Shown here: piece by piece, positions 21,847 through 30,417 of the stretch
Layout: every line of letters starts with the position of its first letter
How positions within the stretch are numbered: the first letter of the stretch is position 1
Origin: Clostridiales bacterium UBA1701
GTDB lineage: Bacteria; Bacillota; Clostridia; Oscillospirales; Oscillospiraceae
Assembly: GCA_002320035.1 (NCBI GenBank)
Contig: DCJL01000009.1
Coordinates: 1 to 31,993 of the forward strand
Length of the DNA stretch: 31,993 nt
Direction of reading: 5' to 3'
Made by a program: the position numbers and the translations under genes
The notes under the pieces: generated by a model
The model's input: only the letters and a program-made list of their open reading frames with translations
Told to the model about the DNA's origin: nothing
Databases searched by the model: none

Positions 21847-23703
21847 TCAGCCCGCAACGGTGCAGTACATGAAGTACTTGTAGCCGAGGGGGTTAGAGAA
21901 GAAGCCCTGTACGCTGTCATCGAGCATGTAGATGTCGGTGTAGAAGTACAGAGGAACGATGCAGCCGGTGGACATGAGCAGGTCCTCGGCGCGGTGCATC
22001 AGCTCGTAGCGGACCTCGTTGTCGGTGCAGGACTTGATGAGGGAGATCAGCTCGTCATAGGTCTGGGCCCAGGTGCCGTTCTCAACCTTCAGCTCGTAGC
22101 CAAGGTCGGTCAGGTCCAGGCTGTAGATGGCGACGTCCTTGTGCCCGCCCTTGCCAAACTGCACGTCGTTGTTGCCGGAACCGGTGACCCACATATCCAG
22201 GAAGCAGATGGGATCGTTGTAGTCGGCCAGCCAGCCGTTACGGGCGATGGAGTAGTTGCCTTCCTTACGGGTGTTCAGGAAGGTGTTCCACTCCTGGTTC
22301 TCCAGGTTCATGGTGATGCCTACGCCGGCCAGCGCGCTTTGCAGGTATTCGCCGATGGCCTTATGGCCCTCAGAGGTGTTGTAGAGGTAGGTCAGCGTGG
22401 GGAAATCGGTGAACATGCCGGTGGCTTCGTCATAGGTGTAGTACTTCTTGAGGGTCTCAACCGCCTGGGCGAAGTTGGCCTCGAAAGCGTCGGCGGAAAC
22501 ATTGTAGTAGCCATTGTACTCGTCGCTGCTGCCGGCAGTCTCATAGAACTGGGTGCCGTCGGGATTGGTCATACCCATGGCGACGAAGGAGGAAGCGGGG
22601 ACCTGGCCGGCCTGGCCGATCTCCTCAACGATGTAGTTGCGGTCGAACAGGAGGGCAATGGCGTTGCGGATCTCAGCCTTGGCGGCCTCGGCCTCAGCGC
22701 CGGTGAGGGTGCTGGAAGCAGGCAGGATCGCCTCGTTGATGTTCCAGCAGACATAATAGGTGCCGATCTGACCGGCAACCACGAACTCCTCGGGGTACTC
22801 GGTCTTCAGGTTCGCGATCTCGTTGGTGGGCACGTCGTCAATCAGCTGCCAGGTGCCGTTTTCGAAGTTGGTGAGCATGTTGTTGGAGTCGTCGGAGAGA
22901 TAGAACTCGATCTTGTCCATGAGGATCTCGTCGGCGTCAACATAGTTGGGGTTCTTTTCAAGGGTGATAACGCTGTTGTGCTCCCAGCCGGTCATGGTGT
23001 AGGCGCCGTTGGAAACATAGGTGGAGGGATCGGTGGCCCAGGCTTCGTCAGCGACCACATCCTCGCGCACGGGAAAGTAGGTGGGGAAAGCAAGCAGTTC
23101 GTTCCAGTAGGCAACGGAGTTGGCCAGCGTGACCTCCAGGGTCTTTTCGTCAACAGCGGTAACGTTCAGCTTGGCATCGGGGTTGACAATGTTGCCGTCG
23201 GCATCGGTTTCCCACATCTCGGCGTAGCCGTCAACCACTTCAAACATGTAGCCGTAGTCGGCAGCCAGGGCGGGGGAAGCGGCGCGGTTCCAGGCAAAGG
23301 CAAAGTCGGCGGCGGTGACGGGCTGGCCGTCGGACCACTTCAGGCCGTCGCGCAGGGTGTAGGTGTAGGTAACGGTGCCGTCCTCATTTTCAACGCCCTC
23401 GGACAGCTCGGCAGCGGCGTCGGGAACGATAACCAGGGCACCTGTCTCGTCCTGGGCCCACTTGGCAAGGCCGGAGAACAGGTGGCTGACAAGGGTAGCG
23501 CCGTCAACTGCGGAGTTGAGCGCGGGGTCGATGGTGTCGGGCTCGGAAGCCAGGCACACAGCCAGGGAGCTTGCGGCGGCTTCCGCGGGAGCCTCGGTGG
23601 CGTCGGCGGGCGCTTCGGTGGCTGCGGGAGCCTCGGAAGAGCCGCAGGCGGCCAGAGCGAACACCATTGCGGCAGCCAGGAGCAGAGCAAGGATCTTCTT
23701 CAT
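21847..23703 (-). CDS. oppA: Oligopeptide-binding lipoprotein (OppA-like)
   Basis: A 618-residue extracellular binding protein of ABC solute-binding family 5. The signal peptide has K2-K3 and lipobox LAAC (C20), then an Ala/Pro/Glu/Thr-rich linker with three TEAPA/EAPA-type repeats to about residue 47, then the binding domain (SLAVCLASEPDTIDPALN, a typical family-5 opening). It is somewhat longer than E. coli OppA. AAAGGAAA precedes the ATG. It is the last gene of oppBCDFA, 81 nt after oppF; an AT palindrome GAAAATATATTTTC (23719-23732) lies in the gap. Peptide import is the best guess; other family-5 substrates such as nickel or glycosides cannot be excluded. Confidence 0.92.
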   Translation of the reverse strand: MKKILALLLAAAMVFALAACGSSEAPAATEAPADATEAPAEAAASSLAVCLASEPDTIDPALNSAVDGATLVSHLFSGLAKWAQDETGALVIVPDAAAELSEGVENEDGTVTYTYTLRDGLKWSDGQPVTAADFAFAWNRAASPALAADYGYMFEVVDGYAEMWETDADGNIVNPDAKLNVTAVDEKTLEVTLANSVAYWNELLAFPTYFPVREDVVADEAWATDPSTYVSNGAYTMTGWEHNSVITLEKNPNYVDADEILMDKIEFYLSDDSNNMLTNFENGTWQLIDDVPTNEIANLKTEYPEEFVVAGQIGTYYVCWNINEAILPASSTLTGAEAEAAKAEIRNAIALLFDRNYIVEEIGQAGQVPASSFVAMGMTNPDGTQFYETAGSSDEYNGYYNVSADAFEANFAQAVETLKKYYTYDEATGMFTDFPTLTYLYNTSEGHKAIGEYLQSALAGVGITMNLENQEWNTFLNTRKEGNYSIARNGWLADYNDPICFLDMWVTGSGNNDVQFGKGGHKDVAIYSLDLTDLGYELKVENGTWAQTYDELISLIKSCTDNEVRYELMHRAEDLLMSTGCIVPLYFYTDIYMLDDSVQGFFSNPLGYKYFMYCTVAG

Positions 23704-23784
23704 TTTGTTATTTCCTTTCGAAAATATATTTTCAAAAATACACGCCGCGGTGACGGAGCATATGTTTGAATCGCATTATGGCTC

Positions 23785-24771
23785 TCAGCCGATTTCATTT
23801 ACCCTGTGGCAGGCTACAAAATGGCCGGGAGCGGCCTCCTTGAGTTCCGGCATGGACTGAGCGCAGACCTCCGCGGCGTGGGGACAGCGGGTGCGGAAGG
23901 GGCAGCCGGAGGGCGCGTTCAGAGGGCTGGGAATATCTCCGGAGAGAACGATGCGCTTGTTGGCCCGGGCGATTTTCGGATCGGGCTGGGGCACGGCGGA
24001 CATGAGGGAGCGGGTATAGGGGTGCAGCGGCCGCTCGTAGATCTCCGCCGCGCCCGCCAGCTCCACCATCTTGCCCAGATACATGACGGCAATGCGGTCG
24101 CTTATATGGCGCACAACCAGAATGTCATGGGCGATGAAGAGATAGGTCAGGCCCATCTTCTCCTGAAGCTCATCGAACATATTGATAACCTGGGCCTGAA
24201 TGGATACATCCAGCGCTGAAACAGGCTCGTCGCAGACGATGAAGTCCGGCTTCAGGGCCAGGGCCCGGGCAATTCCGATACGCTGGCGCTGGCCGCCGGA
24301 AAACTCATGGGCATAGCGGGAGGCATGCTCGCTGTTGAGGCCCACCTGGTCCATAAGCTCCAGGATCCGCTCCTGGCGCGCGGCCCTGCCAGAATACATT
24401 CTGTGCACATCGAGAGGCTCGCCGATAATGTCGGACACAGTCATGCGGGGGTTGAGGGAGGAGTAGGGATCCTGGAAGACCATTGTGGCCTTCTTGCGGA
24501 ACTCGTTTATGTCCTCCTTGGTCTTTATTGCTTTGCCGTTATAGACGATCTCGCCGCCGGTGGGCTTGTAAAGGTGCAGCAGGGTGCGGCCTACGGTGGT
24601 CTTGCCGCAGCCGGACTCACCCACGAGGCCCAGCGTCTCCCCTTTTTTTATGGCGAAAGACACATCGTCCACAGCCTTAAGGGGCTTGGACTTGAACATG
24701 CCCACGTTAATATTAAAATACTCTTTCAGGTTTTTGACCTCTACCAGAGGCTGATTCAGGTTTTCGCTCAC
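23785..24771 (-). CDS. oppF: Oligopeptide ABC transporter ATP-binding protein OppF
   Basis: A 328-residue cytoplasmic ATPase. Walker A GLVGESGCGKTT (about 49-60), Q-loop FQDPYSSLNPRM, signature SGGQRQRIGIARAL, Walker B FIVCDEPVSALD and H-loop AHD. The C-terminal oligopeptide/dipeptide extension has the cysteine pair SGCPFRTRCPHAAEVC, the usual iron-sulfur site of this subgroup. Its ATG overlaps the oppD stop by 4 nt. It pairs with OppD to drive the OppB/OppC channel. Confidence 0.95.
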   Translation of the reverse strand: MSENLNQPLVEVKNLKEYFNINVGMFKSKPLKAVDDVSFAIKKGETLGLVGESGCGKTTVGRTLLHLYKPTGGEIVYNGKAIKTKEDINEFRKKATMVFQDPYSSLNPRMTVSDIIGEPLDVHRMYSGRAARQERILELMDQVGLNSEHASRYAHEFSGGQRQRIGIARALALKPDFIVCDEPVSALDVSIQAQVINMFDELQEKMGLTYLFIAHDILVVRHISDRIAVMYLGKMVELAGAAEIYERPLHPYTRSLMSAVPQPDPKIARANKRIVLSGDIPSPLNAPSGCPFRTRCPHAAEVCAQSMPELKEAAPGHFVACHRVNEIG

Positions 24772-25799
24772 TTTGCCTCGCCGCCTTTCTCCTCTTCGGG
24801 CAGGATGCTGCCGTCCTCAATGCCGGATTTCACGTTCATCCAGCAGGAGGCCATATGGTCCTCGTTTATCTCCATGCGCGGGCAGCGCTCCCTGAGACAG
24901 ATCTTCATGGCATTGTCGCAGCGGGGTGCAAAAGGACAGCCCTGGGGCATGTTGAGAAGGTCGATAGGCGTGCCGGTGATGGGATGGAGCTTGGTGCCGG
25001 CGGTGCCGGCGGTGGGGATGGAGCGCATAAGGCCCTTGGTGTACTCATGCCGGGGATTGTAGAAGATCTCCTCGGCGGTGCCCTGCTCACATATTGAGCC
25101 GGCGTACATGACAATGACCTCGTCGCAGAGCTGGGCCACAACGCCCAGGTCGTGGGTTATCATAATGATCGCCATGCCCAGCTCCTCCTGGAGGGACTTC
25201 ATCAGTTCCAGGATCTGGGCCTGAATGGTAACGTCCAGGGCGGTGGTGGGTTCGTCGGCGATGAGAATGTCCGGCTCACAGGCCAGCGCCATGGCAATCA
25301 TGACCCGCTGGCGCATACCGCCGGAAAACTCGAAGGGATACTGCTTCATGCGCTTTTCCGGCTCATTTACGTTCACCAGGCGAAGCATTTCGACCGCCCG
25401 GTCCCATGCCTGCTTTCTGTCCCTGTTCGTGTGAAGCAGGATGGCCTCCATGAGCTGGCGGCCAATGGTGTAGGTGGGGTTCAGGGAGGTCATTGGATCC
25501 TGGAAGATGATGGATATCTTGTTGCCGCGGACGGTCTTCATGACCTTTTCCCCGGCGCCGACCAGCTCCTGCCCATCAAGCTTGATGGAGCCGCCGACGA
25601 TTTTGCCGGTACTGGCCAAAATCTGCATAATAGAGTAGGCCGTGACGCTCTTGCCGGAGCCGGATTCGCCCACGATGCCCAGCACCTTACCCCGCTCCAG
25701 ATTGAAGGACACGCCGTTGACGGCCTTCACCTCACCCGCGGGGGTAAAGAAGGAGGTCTGCAGGTCTCTTACTTTTAACAAAGGCATATGTTCTGGCAT
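24768..25799 (-). CDS. oppD: Oligopeptide ABC transporter ATP-binding protein OppD
   Basis: A 343-residue ATPase. Walker A GIVGESGSGKS, Q-loop FQDPMTSLNP, signature SGGMRQRVMIAMAL, Walker B ILIADEPTTALD and H-loop THD. The C-terminal domain carries GCPFAPRCDNAMKIC. AAGGAG lies 8-9 nt before the first ATG; a second ATG 12 nt in is less well placed. It begins 16 nt after oppC and overlaps oppF by 4 nt. Confidence 0.95.
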   Translation of the reverse strand: MPEHMPLLKVRDLQTSFFTPAGEVKAVNGVSFNLERGKVLGIVGESGSGKSVTAYSIMQILASTGKIVGGSIKLDGQELVGAGEKVMKTVRGNKISIIFQDPMTSLNPTYTIGRQLMEAILLHTNRDRKQAWDRAVEMLRLVNVNEPEKRMKQYPFEFSGGMRQRVMIAMALACEPDILIADEPTTALDVTIQAQILELMKSLQEELGMAIIMITHDLGVVAQLCDEVIVMYAGSICEQGTAEEIFYNPRHEYTKGLMRSIPTAGTAGTKLHPITGTPIDLLNMPQGCPFAPRCDNAMKICLRERCPRMEINEDHMASCWMNVKSGIEDGSILPEEEKGGEAK

Positions 25800-25815
25800 A
25801 ACTTCCGCTCCTTTC

Positions 25816-26874
25816 TCAAGTTCTCAGCTTGGGGTCGAAAGCATCCCTCAGCCCGTCTCCGAACAGGTTCAGGGAGAGGACGATAAGGGAGATGACCACC
25901 GCGGGGATAACAAGCCGGAAAGGATAGGAGGTCAGACCGTTCAGCGCGTCGGAGGCAAGGGATCCCAGGGAGGGCATGGGAGCGTTGACGCCCAGGCCCA
26001 GGAAAGACAGATAGCTTTCGGTGAAGATGGCGCTGGGGATCTGCAGCGCGGTGGAAATGATGACCACGCTGATGCAGTTGGGAAGCAGGTGTTTTTTTAT
26101 GATCCATCCGCCCCTGGCTCCGGCCGCCTGGGAGGCCAGGACATATTCCTGTTCCCTCAGGGAGAGTATCTGGCCCCGGATAAGCCGGGCCATGGACACC
26201 CAGTACAGCACGCCAAAGACAATGAAAAGGCTGATGATATTGCTGCCGATCTTTGCCAGTACCGTGCCCTCTATCACCGGCGTCAGCGACACCTTGAGTA
26301 CCGAGGAAAGGAGGATGACCATGAGCATGTCCGGCAGGGAATAGATGATATCCACTATGCGCATGATGATAAGGTCGACCTTGCCGCCGCAGTAGCCGGC
26401 GATGGAGCCGATCGTCAGGCCGATGATAAGCACGATGATGCTGGCAAAAAAGCCCACGGCCAGGGAAATGCGGGTGCCGTAGACCACGCGGATAAAGTAA
26501 TCGCGTCCGGATGAATCGGTCCCAAACACATGGGGGAATACGCGCTCCCCGGCCTCAATGCGCTTGAGCTCGGTCCGGCCGTACTCGAAGGGAGCCAGGT
26601 TGTTGAAGGAGGCGTCCACGGGCTTGCCCGGGTTCACACCCAGCATGGCGTCATATTGGTAGGGCCAGAACATGGGAATAAAAATAGCTGAGAGGGTTAT
26701 TATCAGAATGATTATAAGGCTGATGGTGGCCACTCTGTTTTTGAGCAGCCTTTTCACGCCGTCTTTGAAAAAGGTGGAAGCGGGGCGCATCTGCACCATG
26801 TATTCCTTTTCTTCCTCGGTAGCAGGCAGGAAAGCGTCCAGATCCACATGGAGGCTGAAGGGTTTCTTTTTCAT
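25816..26874 (-). CDS. oppC: Oligopeptide ABC transporter permease OppC
   Basis: A 352-residue inner-membrane permease, slightly long for the family because of an N-terminal cytoplasmic tail of about 45 residues (HVDLDAFLPATEEEKEYMV). It has the OppC-type N-terminal helix, the periplasmic FGTDSSGRDYFIRVVYGTRISL motif, and the coupling loop EYVLASQAAGARGGWIIKKHLLPN near 250-273. It begins 15 nt after oppB and ends 16 nt before oppD. Confidence 0.94.
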   Translation of the reverse strand: MKKKPFSLHVDLDAFLPATEEEKEYMVQMRPASTFFKDGVKRLLKNRVATISLIIILIITLSAIFIPMFWPYQYDAMLGVNPGKPVDASFNNLAPFEYGRTELKRIEAGERVFPHVFGTDSSGRDYFIRVVYGTRISLAVGFFASIIVLIIGLTIGSIAGYCGGKVDLIIMRIVDIIYSLPDMLMVILLSSVLKVSLTPVIEGTVLAKIGSNIISLFIVFGVLYWVSMARLIRGQILSLREQEYVLASQAAGARGGWIIKKHLLPNCISVVIISTALQIPSAIFTESYLSFLGLGVNAPMPSLGSLASDALNGLTSYPFRLVIPAVVISLIVLSLNLFGDGLRDAFDPKLRT

Positions 26875-26889
26875 TTTCCGCCGCCTCCT

Positions 26890-27819
26890 TTATTCCAGAT
26901 TGATCCTGGGATCAACGACCTTGTAGAGAATGTCGCTGACCAGGTTCATTACGACGATAAGGCACGCCAGCACGATGGTAGTGCCCATAATAAGGGGATA
27001 GTCACGGTTGGTGATGCTGCTGACAAAGGCGCGGCCGATCCCGGGCACGGCGAATATCTGCTCCACGACCAGAGAGCCGGTGACGATGTAGGCCAGCATG
27101 GGCCCAAAGTAGGTGATGACGGGGATGAGGGAGTTTTTCAGCGCGTGGCCGAAGATAATCTTGCCGCCGGAGACGCCCTTTGCCTTGGCGGTCCGGATAT
27201 AGTCCTGCCCCAGCACGTCCAGCATGGAGGAGCGGGTAAGCCGGGTAATATAGGCCATGGGATAAAGGGCCAGGGTAATTACCGGCAGAATCAACCCCTG
27301 GGCTGTGGAGCCGTTGGCCGGCAGCACGGCAAGCTTAACCGCAAAAAGCACCAGCAGCAGCGAACCCATTATGAAAGAGGGCATGGAAACGAAAGCCGTG
27401 GTAATGACCATGATCACCTTGTCCACAAATTTGTTCCGTTGAAGCGCCGCAATCGCGCCCAGCACTACGCCCAGGGCCAGCGCGCCGAAGGCGGCCATAA
27501 TGCCCAGCTTTGCGGAGGTTTTCATACCGTCGCTTATGATGGCCATAACAGTGCGGCCGCGTTGTTTGAGGGAGGGGCCAAAGTCCAGCTTTGTGACCAC
27601 ATCCTTCAGGTAGGTTATGTATTGCTCCATGAGAGGCTTGTCCAGCCCGTACTTGGCCTCCAGCGCGGCCTGCGCTGCGGGGGAAACCGCCTTTTCGCTC
27701 ATGAAAGGGCCGCCCGGAACGGCGCGCATGACGAAAAAGGTCACCGTTATGACTACCCATACCGTCAAAATTGCAAGCCCTATCCGTTTCAGGATATACA
27801 GCAGGGTTTTTGAACTCAT
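26890..27819 (-). CDS. oppB: Oligopeptide ABC transporter permease OppB
   Basis: A 309-residue permease of normal size: N-terminal helix ILKRIGLAILTVWVVITVTFF, the GLDKPL.EQY segment conserved in OppB/DppB, and the coupling loop DYIRTAKAKGVSGGKIIFGHALKN near 200-223. First gene of the opp operon, under a near-consensus promoter and a structured leader of about 140 nt. Confidence 0.94.
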   Translation of the reverse strand: MSSKTLLYILKRIGLAILTVWVVITVTFFVMRAVPGGPFMSEKAVSPAAQAALEAKYGLDKPLMEQYITYLKDVVTKLDFGPSLKQRGRTVMAIISDGMKTSAKLGIMAAFGALALGVVLGAIAALQRNKFVDKVIMVITTAFVSMPSFIMGSLLLVLFAVKLAVLPANGSTAQGLILPVITLALYPMAYITRLTRSSMLDVLGQDYIRTAKAKGVSGGKIIFGHALKNSLIPVITYFGPMLAYIVTGSLVVEQIFAVPGIGRAFVSSITNRDYPLIMGTTIVLACLIVVMNLVSDILYKVVDPRINLE

Positions 27820-27856
27820 TTTTTCAACCGCCTTATGTCTTTTTGATTACTCTTTT

Positions 27857-27917
27857 CAAAAGCCTGTCACCTTTTTTGGAAAAAAAGGTGGGCAAGGGCA
27901 TGCCCTTGCGGCTTTTG
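27857..27917 (-). promoter_or_regulatory. Three-way-junction-like element in the opp leader
   Basis: An outer 8-bp stem CAAAAGCC / GGCTTTTG (27857-27864 with 27910-27917) encloses two hairpins: CACCTTTTTT / AAAAAAGGTG (27868-27890, 3-nt loop) and the 18-nt palindrome GCAAGGGCATGCCCTTGC (27892-27909). It lies inside the 5' untranslated region of oppB. It could be a leader regulator or an inserted small repeat. Confidence 0.6.
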
Positions 27918-27965
27918 TATTCATTTTCCGGTTTTATGCTTTAACGCTCTGTTATATGAATTAAT

Positions 27966-27994
27966 ATTATAAGCTAAACCCGTGTACTTTTCAA
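27966..27994 (-). promoter_or_regulatory. Promoter of the opp operon
   Basis: TTGAAA (27989-27994), 17-nt spacer, TATAAT (27966-27971) on the - strand. The start is expected near 27959. Confidence 0.85.
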
Positions 27995-28097
27995 TTTTAT
28001 TGTCTTTTTGAAGCCCATTTTTGTGGGATACGGCAATTCAGGTCAAGATAGCTTTTTTGAATCTGTGCACTTTCACCGTCAAATACAGTGCGGTACT

Positions 28098-28121
28098 GAA
28101 TTAAATTGTCAAATTTAATTC
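28098..28121. repeat. AT-rich inverted repeat upstream of the opp promoter
   Basis: Perfect 10-bp arms GAATTAAATT / AATTTAATTC around GTCA, about 105 nt upstream of the opp -35. It could be an operator or part of a terminator structure. The rest of 27995-28150 holds no gene. Confidence 0.5.
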
Positions 28122-28150
28122 CGATTTCGTGCATATTTTTTATAAAATTG

Positions 28151-28363
28151 TGAGGCGGCCCCAAAGCGGGGCCGCCTCAAGCAGTTGACAAGGTGTCAAC
28201 GGCTTGAGCGAAAATACAGAAACATTCAAGAATGTTCCTGTATTTTCAATATTGAACGCGAAGAGGGGACTCCCGTCCCCCCTCCGCGCTTCCCCCATGC
28301 ATATCCGTCCATTGCCTATGGGTTTGCCTTCAGTCTGAGGCGGCCCCAAAGCGGGGCCGCCTA
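28151..28363 (-). repeat. Hairpin cluster bounded by two identical GC hairpins (typA 3' region)
   Basis: The same 27-nt hairpin sequence (TGAGGCGGCCCC stem, AAAGC loop) occurs at 28151-28177 and 28336-28362 in the same orientation. Between them lie a 7+7-bp nested hairpin (28176-28208) whose outer arm overlaps the first GC hairpin, a 17-bp A/T hairpin with one mismatch (28210-28247) and a short GGGGA/TCCCC hairpin near 28265. The left GC hairpin is followed on the - strand by CACAATTTTAT, so it may be the real typA terminator. No coding frame is convincing here. Confidence 0.7.
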
Positions 28364-28375
28364 ATATCAGCGCGC

Positions 28376-30196
28376 TTATCTGTTTCGCATAACGGTTTTC
28401 ATCCGCAGGCCGTGGTCCAGAATGCGCTTGCGCAGGCGCAGATTTTTGGGCGTGACCTCGAGAAGCTCATCATCGGCCAGAAATTCCAGGCATTGCTCAA
28501 GGCTCATCTGCCGGGCGGGGGTAAGGCGCAAAGCCTCATCGGAACCGGAGGCTCGGGTGTTGGTCAGATGCTTGGTACGGCAGACGTTCACGGAAACGTC
28601 ATCTGCCTTAGGGCACACGCCCACCACCATGCCCGCGTAGACCTTGGTGCCGGGGGTGATGAACATGGCGCCGCGCTCCTGGGCGTTCCATATGCCGTAG
28701 GCCACGGCCTCGCCCGTCTCGAAAGCGATGAGAGAGCCGGTGCCCCGGCGGGCGATATCGCCCTTGAAGGGCTCATAGCGCTCAAAGACGCTGGCCAGAA
28801 TGCCCTCGCCCTTGGTATCGGTGAGAAATTCGTTCCTGTATCCGAAAAGGCCCCGGGAGGGGACGAGAAACTCCATCTTCATGCGGTTGCCCACGGGCGT
28901 CATCTCCACGAATTCGCCCTTTCTTGCGCCAAGTTTCTCCATGACCGCACCCATGTAATCCTGGGGCACGTCCACGACCACCCGCTCGACAGGCTCACAG
29001 ATCTTGCCGTCGATTTCCCGGTAGAGCACGCGGGGGGGAGATACCTGGAACTCATAACCTTCCCTGCGCATGGTTTCTATAAGGATGGAAAGGCTCATTT
29101 CGCCCCGCCCGGCCACATTGAAGCTGTCGGTGCTGTCGGGCATATCGCTGACCTTAAGGGAAACGTCCTTCAGAGTCTCCCGCATAAGCCGGTCCCTGAT
29201 CTGGCGGGAAGTGACAAACTTGCCTTCCCGACCGGCGAAAGGGCTGTTGTTGACAGAGAAGGTCATCTCCAGCGTAGGCGCGCCGATCTTCACGAAAGCG
29301 AGCGGCTCGGCGGCCCCTCTGGCGCAGATGGTGTCCCCAATGGTCACATCGCCCAGGCCGCTCATGGCAATGATATTTCCGGCCGCCGCCTCGGTGACGG
29401 GAACCTTGCTCAGCCCTTCAAACTGATAGAGGGAAACCGCCTTGGCCTTCATGGTTTCGGCGTCGGGGCTGTGGTAGTTGCAGACCTCTATTTCCTGGTT
29501 CTGCTTGATAACGCCCCGCTCAATGCGGCCTATGGCGATGCGGCCCACATATTCACTGTAATCCACACTGCTTACCAGCATCTGGAACGGCGCGTCCAGA
29601 TCCATCTCCGGCGCAGGGATGTACTCCAGAATCGTCTCGAAAAGGGGCTTGAGATCCTCGCCGGGCACGTCGGGGGAATAGCTGGCGGTGCCCTGACGGC
29701 CAGAGCAGAAGAGCATGGGGGAGTCCAGCTGCTCGTCGGTGGCGTCCAGGTCCATCAGCAGCTCCAGGACCTCGTCTATGACCTCATGGATACGCTGGTC
29801 GGGCCGGTCTATCTTATTGATGACGACGATGACCCTGTGGCCCAACTCAAGGGCCCGGCTGAGCACGAAGCGGGTCTGGGGCATGGGGCCCTCGGCGGCG
29901 TCCACCAGCAGGATAACGCCGTTTACCATCTTCAGCACACGCTCCACCTCGCCGCCAAAGTCGGCGTGGCCCGGCGTGTCTACGATGTTTATTTTTGTAT
30001 CGCCGTACCATACGGCGGTGTTCTTTGCCATTATGGTGATACCGCGCTCCCGCTCCAGGTCGTTGGAGTCCATCACGCGATCCTGCACTTCCTGATTTTC
30101 CCTGTACACGCCGGACTGTTTGAGCAGCTCGTCCACCAGTGTGGTTTTGCCGTGGTCAACGTGAGCAATGATGGCTACATTCCTGAGTTTATCCAT
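28376..30196 (-). CDS. typA: Ribosome-binding GTPase TypA/BipA
   Basis: A 606-residue translational GTPase implicated in stress, cold adaptation and 50S assembly. G1 AHVDHGKTT, switch I RGITIMAKN, G3 DTPGHADFGGEVERV, and G4 NKIDRPDQR in the first 140 residues, then the beta-barrel domain, EF-G-like domains III and V, and the TypA-specific C-terminal domain ending in KNLRLRKRILDHGLRMK. Full family length. It is monocistronic, with a good promoter upstream and the hairpin cluster downstream. Confidence 0.97.
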   Translation of the reverse strand: MDKLRNVAIIAHVDHGKTTLVDELLKQSGVYRENQEVQDRVMDSNDLERERGITIMAKNTAVWYGDTKINIVDTPGHADFGGEVERVLKMVNGVILLVDAAEGPMPQTRFVLSRALELGHRVIVVINKIDRPDQRIHEVIDEVLELLMDLDATDEQLDSPMLFCSGRQGTASYSPDVPGEDLKPLFETILEYIPAPEMDLDAPFQMLVSSVDYSEYVGRIAIGRIERGVIKQNQEIEVCNYHSPDAETMKAKAVSLYQFEGLSKVPVTEAAAGNIIAMSGLGDVTIGDTICARGAAEPLAFVKIGAPTLEMTFSVNNSPFAGREGKFVTSRQIRDRLMRETLKDVSLKVSDMPDSTDSFNVAGRGEMSLSILIETMRREGYEFQVSPPRVLYREIDGKICEPVERVVVDVPQDYMGAVMEKLGARKGEFVEMTPVGNRMKMEFLVPSRGLFGYRNEFLTDTKGEGILASVFERYEPFKGDIARRGTGSLIAFETGEAVAYGIWNAQERGAMFITPGTKVYAGMVVGVCPKADDVSVNVCRTKHLTNTRASGSDEALRLTPARQMSLEQCLEFLADDELLEVTPKNLRLRKRILDHGLRMKTVMRNR

Positions 30197-30257
30197 TGAT
30201 TTCGCAACTCCCCTGCGTAAAATATCTTTTTTCTAACTATTTTCAACACAAAGCTGA

Positions 30258-30286
30258 ATTTTAACACCCCTCCATGAAAATTGCAA
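30258..30286 (-). promoter_or_regulatory. Promoter of typA
   Basis: TTGCAA (30281-30286), 17-nt spacer, TAAAAT (30258-30263) on the - strand, about 60 nt before the ATG. Confidence 0.72.
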
Positions 30287-30354
30287 GATTATATTGAAGG
30301 AAATATCTGTTTTCTGCCTGCGGCCCGTTTTTTTGTTCTCCGCCCCTCCTGCGA

Positions 30355-30383
30355 TTGAAATGCGGGCCCATCCATGATAGAAT
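30355..30383 (+). promoter_or_regulatory. Promoter of the yfbR-DUF896-ATPase operon
   Basis: TTGAAA (30355-30360), 17-nt spacer, TAGAAT (30378-30383). The start is expected near 30390, which excludes the upstream extension of the yfbR reading frame. Confidence 0.8.
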
Positions 30384-30417
30384 CGAAAAAAAAGCCGAAA
30401 GCGGGGCCTTTGATATC

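Noticed and set aside
21994..23769. 591-codon open frame on the + strand
   Set aside because: Antisense to oppA; the low-complexity Gly/Val-rich translation is typical of a shadow frame.
28151..28363. Hairpin cluster as a CRISPR array
   Set aside because: Only two copies of a self-complementary unit about 185 nt apart, no regular spacers and no cas genes.
28412..30199. 595-codon open frame on the + strand
   Set aside because: Antisense to typA, with no recognisable domain and no ribosome binding site.
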